A stretch of 64,000 bases of DNA, taken from NCBI GenBank assembly GCA_951799405.1, contig OX637356.1:7959229-8023228 (forward strand). Reading direction: 5' to 3'. A model generated the notes under the pieces. It was not told where the DNA came from. It was given only the letters and a program-made list of their open reading frames with translations, and did no database searches. This stretch comes from Agapetus fuscipes (Eukaryota; Arthropoda; Insecta; Trichoptera; Glossosomatidae). A program made the position numbers and the translations under genes. Each line of letters opens with the position of its first letter. Position 1 is the stretch's first letter. Of this stretch, positions 1 through 10,172 are shown piece by piece.

Positions 1-1575
1 GGTAAAAATACCGACTGGAAATGCTCAGCAAACGCTGCAGCAGCATCAATTCCTTCACACTCATTATCGCCATACGTGACTTTGGTTTCCAAGCCTCCTC
101 GATTTCGTAACGTATTGACAATGTTCCAAAATTTGGAGGGGTTCTTTTTAAGTTCAAGTGAAATTTTCTGAGCGTATTGTTTATGGGCGTTTGTAATACT
201 GACTTTTATCTTTGTACGTGATCTCTGGAATTCAGTAAGGCTGAAACTATTGGCAAAGCGTTTCCAGTCGCGATGATGGTGAGCTATAAGCGCAATGTCC
301 CTGATCATATCACTAGTGTAATAGACTAGGTACGCTCGACTACATGTTTGAGCTCGAATTTTCTTTGGTATACAAAGATCAAACACACTGTGGACAGAAT
401 TATAAAAAAAAATCAATGGTTCTATCCACATCAGTATGTTCATATATAGGGCTAAAGTCGATTTCCGAAGTCAAACGGTAAAGATTGAGAAAGTCAGCTT
501 TGGGAAAGTTCCAATCCAAGGATAGGTCCATGTTAGATGGATAAATTATCATCGCTGGCTCTGAAAATTGGTACTGAACCTGTACAAGAAGAGGGGGGTG
601 ATGCGCGTCAATCTTAACCAGCTCATCACCAGGCTCGGCACAACGCACGGTCACCGCACCGCCCATAGACGGACTCGTCAGCACCACATCTAGTTTTCGA
701 CCATTCAAGTTATTTATAGAATTCAACTGGTGTAGATCGCAAACATTGGTAAAATAATTAAAATATTGTTTTATATTATCACTTCTATAATCTATAATCT
801 ATAATCTAAGTTGCAAAGATATATTCATTTAAAGCTCTCAGATGTATGCCCACAAACCAACAAGTGTAGTTCGCGCTTACAAATGCTGAGTGTGTACTTA
901 CAAATAAAATCCAAACCTCAAATGAACATAAGCCCCACAACTTTTGCCGACCTTCCCTGAAACAGGGGTGACATTGGCAAAGTGAACCATTTTTTACAGT
1001 ATGGGTGGTCAGCCTCATACCAACCTATAAGTCAAGGAACTTGCACTGTGTAAATTCAAGTCACCAAAAATTACATTTTTTTTGCTGGAGTACTTTGTGC
1101 AGATGCATTGCACGGCTTCGAACCAGGCTTCATAATATACATCAGGTAGTTTTGGTGGCAAGTACACGACGCAGATGTAGACGTATTGGTCCTTTATTTT
1201 ACATCTGGCCCACAGGTCTTCCACAATTGTAGTGTCAAGAGATGGAAGTCTCTCCAGTATAATGGGGGGACGCGCCAATAGGAGTAACCCACCTCCTTTT
1301 TTTCCATTATCGCGATCCCGTCGCAATACGGACCAAGTTCCTCCGCATACCTTAGCATCCAATACTGAGTTGTCTAAATACGTTTCAGTAGCAACTATCA
1401 GATTAATATCATCGATAACAATAGTGCTGTTACGCCATTCTAGTAATTTTGTCTTGAGGCCTCTGACATTTTGGTAGTAGGCATTCAAAGTAAATGCATT
1501 TTCTCTGACGTTTTTGTGTGCAGTACTGGAAGCTCGATCAGCTCGATCTTTGGAGCGGGAATAAAAGACATTGGA
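1..1575 (-). pseudogene. LINE ORF2: endonuclease and linker, interrupted
   Basis: The endonuclease starts with YYQNVRGLKTK (about 1480), then TETYLD, a GGG-plus-hydrophobic strand, and FGDLNL (about 1055). After the Rep1 insertion it resumes with a Q-L-N segment, KLDVVLTS (near 690) and DAHHPPL (near 625), the D/HH motif typical of APE-type LINE endonucleases. A frameshift near 410 precedes a second segment with NPSKFWNIVNTL and FAEHFQSVF, which normally sits just before the reverse transcriptase. In life the enzyme nicks target DNA to prime reverse transcription. Here it is a broken copy. Confidence 0.75.
785..1038 (-). repeat. Rep1 copy 1, with ACTT target duplication
   Basis: Full-length copy of the commonest repeat of the window. 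In its own orientation it starts TTCCTTGACTTATAGGTTGG and ends in (ATTATAG)n. It is flanked by ACTT at 781-784 and 1039-1042. Removing the element and one ACTT restores the LINE endonuclease frame exactly (H-S-A-S-D-N-I across the joint). This copy therefore defines both ends. Confidence 0.85.
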
Positions 1576-1581
1576 CTGGCG

Positions 1582-1970
1582 TCATTTGACCCTTTTGTTT
1601 GACCATTCCTTTATCATGGTGTTGACAGGCCATGTACTAGGATGGAGGGCTAAGCCCATAATAGAGAGCGGGAAGCCAATTTTGAAACTTGAGTAATTTT
1701 TGGTTTTAACGACCAATTGTCGGATGTCCAACAATACATTTTTCCCAATTTTTTCCATCTAGGTGGGATTTTATATCCTGTGGCGAAGTCTCAGGATGCA
1801 GTGACCAGATGTGGACGTATCCAAATCTTTCCACCGCTCTCAAAGAACCGCTAGGTTGTCCAACCCCGAGGCTATAAAGTTCAGTTGGAGAAGTAAATGA
1901 TAAAGAAGTCCTTTTTGTGGGCATCGGCTTGGGCGCGACAGATGATAATGACAAGAAGTAATGTCGTAAG
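1582..1970 (-). pseudogene. LINE ORF1 C-terminal part, frameshifted
   Basis: Translating the minus strand gives a stretch with VHIWSLHPETSPQDIKSHL, the usual arrangement in LINE ORF1 proteins just after the zinc-knuckle or PHD part. After a frameshift near 1715 it continues with NYSSFKIG and a WP-containing tail, ending at TGA 1582-1584. ORF1 proteins bind the LINE RNA. The following ORF2 frame is the same frame just past this TGA. Upstream of about 1970 homology fades. Confidence 0.6.
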
Positions 1971-2072
1971 TACCCATTGTATTATGTTTAAGTTAAAAAA
2001 GTTGTCAGGAAAAATACAATTAAAGAAAAGTGCGATGAATGTACACGAAATAAAATAACGTTCGTGAGTTCT

Positions 2073-2286
2073 GTACCCTTTGTACGAGTTGCAAAACTTG
2101 AGTAATGTAAAGTTTACGGCAATTATTAAAGAGTGATTTCCCCCAAACCTTTTTTCCACTGTAACTCTTTTGCTAAGACCATAAAGTGTAAGAAACAAAA
2201 ACGGCAGATTTTAAGAGAAATCACTCTTTAATATTTCCCGTAAACTTTACTTTTCTCAAGTTTTGCAACTCGTACTAAGGGTACTG
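2073..2286. repeat. Palindromic element Pal1, long hairpin
   Basis: Two arms of about 65 bases (2073-2140 and 2218-2286) are inverted copies: GTACCC...GAGTTGCAAAACTTGAG against CTCAAGTTTTGCAACTC...GGGTAC. About 75 bases lie between them. The GTACCC/GGGTAC ends recur in several other palindromes here (Pal1 family). No coding sequence. Confidence 0.7.
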
Positions 2287-3350
2287 ATATTCTTGCAATC
2301 AAAAGTGAATGAAAATGTAAGTGGTTTACCACGAATACTTTCTCATGAGGAAAAAACTTACTAAAAATGACTTCGCGGCTTTTATGCTTACTTTACATGT
2401 CTGAACTTAACCATCGAACGTATTTATGTTTCCGAATCAACATAAAATAACATACAAAATATATATATTCGTATTTTGTTTTCACAATTGTTTTGTTTCC
2501 GCAACGCTTTTTCCTTATTTGTCGACTATTTGTTCTTCGAGGAAATAATGGTGCACAAGTTGAATAACTGGAAATTCATCGTTGTTCAAAGGAAAACAAA
2601 GCACCCCCCAAGGCACACATTACTGTACTCCAAGTATAAAAAAACAACCTTAAAACTTAAACATTGCGTTTTATAAATAATCTAAGAAAACTAAAACCAT
2701 CACTAGAGACTGAGTTTTAATTTATATCTCTTTACGGTTAACGTAATGGTTTAGTTTTAACGTGAAGAAACAGAGCAAATCACTGTTGTTTAATAATACA
2801 AAGCAAAATAGTTTTTTCCTGTTTTTTCTTTGCGGGTTGGATATCAGAGTGAAAGAGATGCAAAGAAAAATTATGTACTTACCCACTAGGATTGTTTTCC
2901 AAGTATTTTGTTACGTTAATAATTATATCAATAGGTTTTCAAAATGTTGTTATGATATTTGATGGTAGAGTATGTAGGTATATAATTTTAATTTATCGAA
3001 CTCTGAAAAAAGCATATTTCAAATTATAAAGGAAAATTGCTTTTAAATGAAAAATAAATGAAGAACCAAATTTATACAGTGCCTTGTATGACAGTGTGTC
3101 ATTGCAAAGGCGCTTATATTGCATGTTGCAAAGAGTATTTGAAGCGTTAATGAAAAAGAGCCATGCAAGTATAACTACCTATTATTGTAACAGGGATGAC
3201 ATTTGGAAACCTTTTACACAATGGTATGAATGAGTTTCGTAAGAACAAGTAGCAACAAGCATATTTGTATCATGTTTTTTTCCAAAAAAATAAAAAAACA
3301 AAACACTTGGTAAATGTTTTAAGGGAAATTCAAATAACAAAATGATGAAC
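2287..3350. other. AT-rich intergenic or intronic sequence
   Basis: No convincing gene, repeat or structured element was seen in this stretch. Short open frames at 2476-2676 and 2762-2962 are low-complexity and not protein-like. Confidence 0.5.
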
Positions 3351-3586
3351 GACCGGCCCGTACTTAGTTCAGTGGTAACACTTCGGACTCTGAAAGGGAC
3401 GGTTGTGGGTTCGATTCCCGGTGGAGCACAAAAAATATACCATTTATATTATCAAATTTGCTCTTCGCTGGTTTGAAAAATTCATAAAACCTTAACCAAT
3501 GACCGGTCACCAAAGTTCCATCCAGCCTTACAGCAACTGGGTCTTGCTTGAGAATTGACGCTTTGTAGCGACGACGATCAAGATCG
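3351..3586 (+). repeat. SINE-A copy, joined head-to-tail with SINE-B
   Basis: tRNA-like head with box B GTTCGATTCCCGG near 3410, followed by the SINE-A body (GGAGCAC..., GACCGGTCACC near 3502, CAGCAACTGGGTCTTGC). The 3' end is truncated and the sequence runs straight into a SINE-B in the same orientation. Confidence 0.8.
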
Positions 3587-3589
3587 TGA

Positions 3590-3857
3590 AATGGTCGATA
3601 GCTCAATTGGTAGATTGTCTGCATTCCATGCCGAGAGCAAGGCTTCGATCTCTAAGGTTTTCTCAGCCTTAACAATAAATGAGAACTAGCCCCCCCCGGG
3701 ACCTGGGAAACCCCCACTTCAAATGAAAGTGGTTGATGTGAGGCCGGCCCCCTTACCTGTAAAAATAAATAGGTCCCGAAGCGCCACATGCGACCCCTTC
3801 GGGGAAACGCAGGCAAGAAGTTACACTATATGTGTAGCTTAGTTGCGTTTGCGTTGT
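3590..3857 (+). repeat. SINE-B full-length copy
   Basis: Starts with the tRNA-like head (GGTCGATAGCTCAATTGG, box A; damaged box B near 3645), then the body in forward orientation (CCACTTCAAATGAAAGTGG hairpin, CTGTAAAAATAAATAGGTCC, CCCTTCGGGG). It ends in the TTGCG-type tail at 3842-3857. Confidence 0.8.
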
Positions 3858-4372
3858 ATAAAAACTTTATTATTGGAATTATTTAATTCCTTCATATTAT
3901 TGATACCTACGTATAGGTTTGTAGGGATGTGAAATTTTTAAAATATTCACCAAAATAATATGGTCATTTCATCGTTTCTAACAAATATTAAAAATTCAGT
4001 GTACACTTTTCGGTTAACCACATAAATATTTAAAGTTCTTCATTTTATGCACATGGCTTTTTAAAATATGTATTCATAGTTTCCCCTATAATAATTTAAT
4101 CCACACGCTTTTGATATGAATCGATGCAATTGACATGTGCTATTTAAATGTTGTATGCATTTTTCACAAAGCCTGTCAAAAGCTTTGTTGTGCATGCCTG
4201 ATATTGATTCAATATTACGTAAAAATTGTGCAAAAATATATAAATCATTTTATAGGCTACTGAAGTTTTTTTTCCATTTGAAAATAGTTCGGTAAATAAT
4301 ATGGTCCGATTACTTTTTAATTTGGAACTTTTTTCAGCGAGCAAACGTCAGTCTTGTATGGGACTACTAAGA

Positions 4373-4446
4373 ATCGTCGCATGTGACCTCCTCGGGGATA
4401 ACGCAGGCAAGAAGTTACACTTCATGAGTAGCTTAGTTGCGTTTTT
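4373..4446 (+). repeat. SINE-B 3' fragment
   Basis: Only the last part of SINE-B is present: CGTCGCATGTGACC, GGGGATAACGC, AAGAAGTTACACT, AGCTTAGTTGCG. It is 5'-truncated, as expected of retroposition. Confidence 0.7.
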
Positions 4447-4448
4447 CT

Positions 4449-4590
4449 TTTACATAAACAAAACTTAATATCTGAAGATGATCGATAGATCGAAAACGTT
4501 CGTGTAGGTATATTAATAAAATTAAAAATTAAAATCGAGTGAAAATAAAACAGTGTTTGTTAAGAATTGTTTTGGTTCTATAAAGTTAAG
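4449..4590 (+). repeat. Penelope-like end with hammerhead-like core
   Basis: Contains CTGAAGA-T-GATC-GATA-GATC-GAA-AACGTT-C at 4472-4501, the same order of parts as other Penelope-like ends here. It is followed by AGTGAAAATAAAACAGTG, the shared downstream block. No coding part remains. Confidence 0.6.
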
Positions 4591-4709
4591 TAGAAAACAA
4601 GACTTAAATTATTTTTTCAGACAAAAAAACACGAAAAAAATATTTTAAAAATTACATTTTTTTTTTCGAAAACTAAATATCAAATTTACAATGATAGCAA
4701 AAGGTTTAC

Positions 4710-4922
4710 CAGACTCTCCGGGGGTGTAGTTCCTCTTCTGCGGCCTGATCAGCACATCCCTCACGGCGCCTGCAAGTTTTACCGCCGAATGGCTCCTGAG
4801 GGGCGCGTCCGAGGGCAGCGCGCACGCGGCTGGCGCGCGCGGGCACGTGAGCACGGCGTGGAGCGTGCAAGCCGCACCGCTCTCTCCTCCTGGCGGCAAC
4901 TTCAGAGGGATGATTCCATGAC
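4710..4922 (-). CDS. TEP/alpha-2-macroglobulin/CD109-like exon (end of MG1, start of MG2)
   Basis: A GC-rich 213-bp block bounded on the minus strand by acceptor TTTTCCTTGCTCTAG (AG at 4924-4923) and donor G|GTAAAC (4709 down). It enters with two bases and leaves with one base of a codon, so it joins in frame to 33254-33438. The translation has HGIIPLKLPPG, the beta-strand pattern late in MG1 of thioester-containing proteins, and near its end VRDVLIRPQKRNYTPGES. That corresponds to the family's MG2 opening, where a strand is followed by a (K/R)xxYxPG turn. Members are secreted or membrane-anchored; in insects they act in innate immunity, and in other lineages as protease inhibitors or receptors. 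The thioester region is far downstream and not in the window. Which family member this is cannot be decided from two exons. Confidence 0.65.
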
Positions 4923-4984
4923 CTAGAGCAAGGAAAAGGGACTTTTATGATTTGACTTGGGTTAGGTACTTTTTAATTAAATGG

Positions 4985-5255
4985 CGGTTTTATATATTTT
5001 TCACAATATCGGTTACAATAAACTGTTCACTCTTCACTCTCTGCTTACAGGTCTTTGCGTTACAATGATCAAAGCGACTCTACTCTGTCTGTCCCACATA
5101 ATCTTTGCTCGTATTTATATGTGCGGAAGAGACGATTCTTGCATGTTCGAGAACATGGTAGATACTTACTAGTCGATGGTGCTATAGCATTGAGGCATCA
5201 TACACACCAACCAGCGTGCCTAGGCTCACGTTCCCACGAACTCGTGAATTGAGAA
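4985..5255. repeat. Intron-end repeat, copy 1
   Basis: Shares blocks with 32830-33125 in the same orientation: TTTTCACAATATCGGTT against TTTGCACAATATCGGTTT, TTTGCGTTACAATG against TTTGCGTCACAATA, AAGCGACTCT, and CAGCGTGCCTAGG against AAGCTACGTGCCTAGG. It lies about 60 bases upstream of the 4922 splice acceptor. Not recognised. Confidence 0.55.
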
Positions 5256-5544
5256 TGAGAAATTGTTAATGAAAAAAAAAAGTCACACTGATGGTTAAGG
5301 TCTGGTTTGGTCGTGGTAGTTATTATAACAACGACGTTGATAATCCTTCAAGAAATATGTAGCTGACCAATCTTACTCATACCTACATACCTACCATAAT
5401 ATTCCAGTCATACAATCCACTAAATTTCACCTCCTAGTACTTTCTATTTACTCACACCAGCACCTTCCAGAATATTTCAAACACACACACATCACGGAAT
5501 ATCAAGTGCTTATATGTTTTACAACCATTGTGATTACTTTCTTT

Positions 5545-5645
5545 GACTAGGTCTTCTTCTCTTGTTTCAATCCTGGGATTGGCTTGCAGCAATTTCTTTC
5601 ACTCTCCTACTCCATTCTTCCCTGTCTGACTAGGTATCTACATAT
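5545..5645 (-). pseudogene. Short LINE 3' scrap
   Basis: The minus strand reads DREEWSRRVKEIAASQSQD and then stop, resembling the last residues of LINE reverse transcriptases (basic, D-R-x-x-W). Too short to place. Confidence 0.35.
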
Positions 5646-6356
5646 AAATTATGCTATTTATAGTATGAGTGAAAGGATAACATTGCGCATTATTTTTTTT
5701 TTATTTCATAAAAAATCTCATAAATTGTACGATCATTTCTATAATTTCAATGAAATTTCATAGATCTCATTAACTGATACACATGGATTTCTATCTGACA
5801 CGGTACCTATACATCTAAAAAAAATATGCTTTACCTAAAAACGCGTGTACGACTTCAAAATTTCTTCAACAAAAAACAGAATTCCTATAAACTTTGTACA
5901 ACTTGACTTCAGTCACGCCGTACAAATTCTTCATTAACTGAAATAAACAAAGAAGCTGTAAGCACCTTACATCAACTTTTCTCTCGTAACTTTATGCGAT
6001 GAAATTCTCCCTGTTTCATGGATCTTCAAAAGAGCAATCCACCCGTAATGAAATGATTTTTTTTTGTTCGCGATAATTCCAAGAAGCGAAAATATTTGAC
6101 ACGGAAGCGTCTGATTTTTATTTCATTTTATTAATCGAGAAAGTTAATAAGTCATTGTTGGTATTGTGACCACAGAGGAGATAAAAAGTACCTTTGAAAG
6201 TATTTTTCGTACAATAGGGGTATTTTTTCCCCTTAGATCAGAGTTTGTCAATTTTCGCTCGGCAAGGTTTTTGCAAAAAGTGATACTCAAAAAAGGTTTT
6301 ACAAAAGGAATACAAAAAATGTATTTGTCACAATTTTAGCTTGGTATGTGGATACT
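5646..6356. other. AT-rich sequence, nothing recognised
   Basis: No open frame, palindrome or known repeat was seen beyond simple AT-rich runs. Confidence 0.45.
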
Positions 6357-6360
6357 GTAC

Positions 6361-6511
6361 TATACTGTAAAAAATGGTTCGCCAATGTCATCCTTGTTCC
6401 AGGGAAGGTGAGCAAAAGTTGCAGGGCTCATGTTCAGTTGAGGGTTTGTATTTTAATTTGTAACATATCTGCTGGCAGTAATGCCTTTAATATGAATCTT
6501 AAATATTAACA
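6361..6511 (+). repeat. Rep1 copy 2, truncated
   Basis: Matches Rep1 from ACTGTAAAAAATGG to TAATATGAATCTTAAAT. The 5' start and the tandem tail are missing. Confidence 0.7.
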
Positions 6512-6515
6512 TAAT

Positions 6516-6738
6516 GTCGGTGTTATGGCAGAGAAGGCTAAGTGGGCTCATCTTTCTAGCGTGTTTGGAATAGAACAACGTTGGTTCGATCCCCGATTTT
6601 TCGATTGGGTAATTATTTATTAATTATTCATTAAAATAAACAATAATGAATTATTAATTAATGATATTAATACCTGTTTCTGGCCAGGTAGAATAGGTTG
6701 GTGAAGTGCATTTCTCTTCACAAATCTATTTTTTTAAA
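6516..6738 (+). repeat. SINE-C copy with internal deletion
   Basis: Head TGTTATGGCAGAG, CTTTCTAGCGTG, box B GGTTCGATCCCC near 6588. Its body ends CTGTTTCTGGCCAGG...CTTCACAAATCTA and a T/A-rich tail. Compared with 23120-23401, the part with TTGACCCTGGTTCAACAG is missing. Confidence 0.75.
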
Positions 6739-7119
6739 TAAAAGAAATTAAAAATTAAGAAATTAATTTATCATTGTAGCTCAGAATATAAATAATCCAT
6801 CTTATCCTAATCTGTCTTATCTGCTTAGAATTTATCTTACCGTCACATATTATTTCTACCCTAACCTTACTATATTGTTAACAATTACATTTTTTTTCGG
6901 GAGTTTAACAGTAAAAATTCTGTTCTTAAATTTTGACGCAAAGTTGTAGGATTTCTACGTCAGATCGAGGGGACAATGGGACGAGTTGCGACACGGATAA
7001 GCGCTATATTCTTTGTGGACTGGAATGAGCTGTTTGTCAGCGTTTTCCAAGTCTTCACCTCCTCCCCTATGTAAGAGTATAATACTCTCCCACATTTACT
7101 CTACTCTAACACTACCAGT

Positions 7120-7257
7120 ATACAAACTCCCGTCAACTGCGTAAATTGAAAATGTATGAAAGTTATCCAGAATTCCTGGTGAGTGATTTAGTTTTCATAC
7201 GTTTTTTCGATTTACGCAATCAAGGAAAGTTTGCACAATGTTTCATACTCAGGGTAC
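7120..7257. repeat. Pal1-family palindrome
   Basis: AAATTGAAAATGTATGAAAG pairs imperfectly with TTTTCATACGTTTTTTCG downstream, followed by CTCAGGGTAC, the family terminus. Imperfect and aged. Confidence 0.5.
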
Positions 7258-7496
7258 TGTTGTGATTAATATGATGCGACTTAGGTTTAGTATTGTGAGA
7301 GTGAATTAAAGAAGAAAAACCCTGAATGGAGTCAGAATAGAATAAGGAATATTTTTCTTGGCTAAATATACAAGAAGTATTCTTATACAAGAAGGTCTGT
7401 TATTTTTATTGATTGAACAAAAAATAATTACAAAGTAAGTAAGTGAATAAATGTTGATAGGGTCCTTCTTTTAGGAATCAAGTCTTTATGAGGTTG

Positions 7497-7740
7497 ATTA
7501 TTCCTTGACTTATAGGTTGGTGTAAAACTGACTATCCATTCTGTAAGAAGTGGTTCAATTTGCCTATGTCACTCTTGTTTCAGAGGTCGTCAAGAGTTGC
7601 AGAGCTTACGTTCATTTGAGAATTGCGTTTATATATTCAAGGTCCACATGCGGCATGTGTTAGCGTGAACTCGTGCTTTTGTGAATGCATTTAATGTGAA
7701 TTTTAAAGTGTAATATATCTTTGAAACTTAGATTATAGAT
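7497..7740 (+). repeat. Rep1 copy 3
   Basis: Near full length: starts CCTTGACTTATAGGTTGG, ends ACTTAGATTATAGAT. It is diverged in the middle. Confidence 0.75.
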
Positions 7741-8630
7741 CGCCTTCATTGAGTGTCAATGTCACAAAATGGCGCCAATAAAAAAGGGCAAGTCATTCAT
7801 CATCATCATCATCATTACATGTACCTACTCAACTTCTGTAAACCTACAGTTATATGTAAAATATAAAAAAATAACAGATACATACAGCATTTAAAAAAAT
7901 CTTTACCTCTCCTTTAATATTTTTACTTGCGCAATTTTTATGACATTCATCTAACTTAAAGTATTTCTTTTGTGTTTGTTTGTCTTTTGTTCAAGGAATA
8001 ATGTGACAAATATAACAGGTTCGATATAACTATCTATGGATGGGTCTCAAAATACTATGAAAAAAAAGTCAACGTACTTTAAAATACATTTCCTAAATCT
8101 AAAGACATCGTATTAATGAATAATTGTTAACAAGCGTTATTTATGCACATAATACACAAAAAAGAAAACACATTTTCTAACGTCTACGATTCGAAATGGT
8201 TACAATATTGTCAACTTCATTTCCACGAATGCGACTATCCCAGCTCCATTTTGTATCGGGTGCTATGGCAAAAAGAGACGTGAAAAACCTTTGGCACACA
8301 CCAAAGGCGGGAAAAAAGAAAACTTTAACAAAACAAAATGTCAAAAGATAACATTGAATTATGTGCGGTATCTACGACAAGAGGAAATGAGCATAGAGAC
8401 TACACAAAGGGTGGGAGTGGAAAGAAAGGGGTAGGAGGGGTTCTGGAAAAATCGGCAGCCCGAAAAAAGGTGCGCCAAGGGTTGTAAGATATCAAACATG
8501 TCGCTAGATGGTCAACCCAGGCATTGAATACAGAAGAATGTTAATGTAAGTTGGAATATACAATGTGGATTTGTTTGGTGTATTTTCATAATAATAATAA
8601 TATTCTATTTTTTAGTGTTGATCTGTTAAC
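7741..8630. other. No gene; (ATC)n microsatellite near 7798-7817
   Basis: A short CATCATCATCATCATCAT run sits near 7800. The rest is AT-rich with a purine-rich patch at about 8390-8460. No coding signal was recognised. Confidence 0.5.
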
Positions 8631-8635
8631 ACAAT

Positions 8636-8925
8636 ATTAGGATGATTTATTTGGTGAGCGCTGTTTTTGTGTGTATCACACCTCAAGAGCCCTCTGCGAG
8701 CTTGGTCGTCGCTGTAGAAAGCGCCAATTCTCAAGCAAGACCCAGTTGTTGTAAGGTTGGATGGACCTTTCAGTGATCGGTCTTTGGTAAAGATTTATGA
8801 ATTTTCAACTCAGCGAAGAGCACATTCGAAATATAAATGGTATATTTTTGTGCTCCGCCAGGATCTGAATCCACAACCTTCCATTAACGAGTCCGAAGTG
8901 TTGCCACTGGACTACAGGCCGGTCC
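8636..8925 (-). repeat. SINE-A copy (tRNA-Thr-like head, (ATT)n tail)
   Basis: Read on the minus strand: head GACCGG...GTAGTCCAGTGGCAACACT (box A region), a CTCGTTAA anticodon-like loop (CTCGTAA in better copies, hence Thr-like), box B, GGAGCAC. The body follows (CGCTGAGTTGA, GGTCCATCCAACCTTACAAC, GAGGGCTCTTGAGGTGTG, CAGCGCTCACC), then an AATATT tail. It is directly preceded by a 5S-derived segment. Confidence 0.85.
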
Positions 8926-8928
8926 AAG

Positions 8929-8995
8929 GTGCCAACGACACGCGGTGTACCTGAGCGGTAACCCATCCAAGTACTATCCGCGCCCAATGTTGCTT
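8929..8995 (-). repeat. 5S rRNA-derived SINE head (3' half)
   Basis: The minus strand contains AAGCAACATTGGGCGCGG, AGTACTTGGATGGG and ACACCGCGTGTCGTTGGC. This is the 3' half of 5S rRNA, joined straight onto the tRNA-like head of SINE-A. It is a SINE promoter part, not a working 5S gene. Confidence 0.8.
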
Positions 8996-9094
8996 GTATG
9001 CATAAGGAAATAAAAAAGTTGGAACAAATCGATTAGTAAAATGTAAGCCAATTGTTATCTCAATGGTTAAAGTGTCAACTTTTTTTGTGTATTA

Positions 9095-9252
9095 TTCCTT
9101 GACTTATAGGTTAGTATGCAGCTGATCTCATACTAAAAAGAAATGGTTCACTTTGCCAATGCCACTTCTGTTTCAGGGGAGCTCGGCAAAGGTTTATGTT
9201 GATTTAATTAGGATTTTAATTTGTAAGTTCTCATGCAAACTTACACATGTCT
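9095..9252 (+). repeat. Rep1 copy 4, left part
   Basis: Starts TTCCTTGACTTATAGG and breaks at ACACATGTCT, where the LTR retrotransposon is inserted. It resumes at 14999. Confidence 0.8.
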
Positions 9253-9517
9253 TGTGAGGGTTTTTCCTCTCTGTCCTGCTGATTGACACAATTAATAATA
9301 TAACAGCCACTTTAATATGTTTACTTTTATTTCTTTCACAATGTATACACAATTAACCACAGCACAATAATATTCTTTATTCTTAATTACACAGGCTTGT
9401 GGCTATCCCGCCTGGCAAGCTTCTCCTCTCTTTTTTCTATATTCTTTTGTTTTCCTTTTCATTCAAATTCAAATCTCATGTTCCATTTTACCTAACAAAC
9501 AAATCCATCTCGTTACA
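9253..9517 (-). repeat. 3' LTR of the gypsy element
   Basis: Same 265 bp as the other LTR with one visible difference. It provides the poly(A) signal (AATAAA on the minus strand near 9385). Confidence 0.9.
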
Positions 9518-9520
9518 ATA

Positions 9521-9535
9521 CACCTCCTTCCTCTC
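9521..9535 (-). other. Polypurine tract
   Basis: GAGAGGAAGGAGGTG on the minus strand, three bases before the 3' LTR: the plus-strand primer of reverse transcription. Confidence 0.8.
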
Positions 9536-10172
9536 ATAAAAAAAAAACATTCCCAATTTTTTTTTTTTTTCTTTTACAATGAGTAAATAATGTATCATAA
9601 TGCTCAGCCGGCGCCACATATTTTGTTTTATTTTAAGGATAAATTTCAAAAATATGAAAATAAAAAAAAAACCTGTTTCTGATACATTATTCAGTCATTA
9701 ATACCTTTTTTAACAATACCAATTATTTTCATACTAAAATTAATATAATTTTTTTTTAACACAAATTTCATATTCAATATTATAAACAAATATTTGTTTT
9801 TTTTTTTTTAATACTTAATTCAACAATTCAAAATAATCAAATAACAATACATAATAAACATTCACCAGTTTATTAATCAATTCATTAAAATAACTTTTTT
9901 TTTTTAAAACATGTATCACATCTTTCCCAATATTTAAATTTATTTCAAATTTATTTTTCATTAATAAATTTATCAGTCCATCAATTTTTTTTTTTAAAAA
10001 AAACTTTACCTTCATATGTAATACTTTGTTTAATTATGTTTCATACCTTCATTCATGCAATGTTTCATAATTCATTCTTTCACTGATCACTTTTATATCA
10101 ACTTTCACCGTATCATTCATCACCTCAAAATTTTCATACACATGAAAATATGTTTTTTTTTTTTTTTTTTTT
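9536..10172. other. Non-coding 3' part of the gypsy element
   Basis: Very AT-rich with many homopolymers (for example the T run near 10152-10174). The only open frame (9815-10015) is low-complexity Lys/Asn/Phe. No signal peptide, membrane span or env-like sequence was seen. Confidence 0.6.

Larger units (their letters stand above)
1..1975 (-). mobile_element. LINE (Jockey/CR1-like) fragment, cut by window edge
   Basis: A non-LTR retrotransposon read right to left. It holds the 3' part of ORF1 (about 1970-1582), then ORF2 with an apurinic-type endonuclease (about 1575-430) and the linker leading to the reverse transcriptase (about 400-1). The reverse transcriptase itself would lie off the left edge. 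A Rep1 element (785-1038) interrupts the endonuclease. At least two frameshifts (near 1715 and 410) show it is dead. Family placement (Jockey or CR1-like) rests on ORF1/ORF2 layout and motifs read by eye. Confidence 0.8.

Noticed and set aside
9815..10015. env-like gene downstream of integrase
   Set aside because: The only frame is Lys/Asn low complexity without signal peptide or membrane span.
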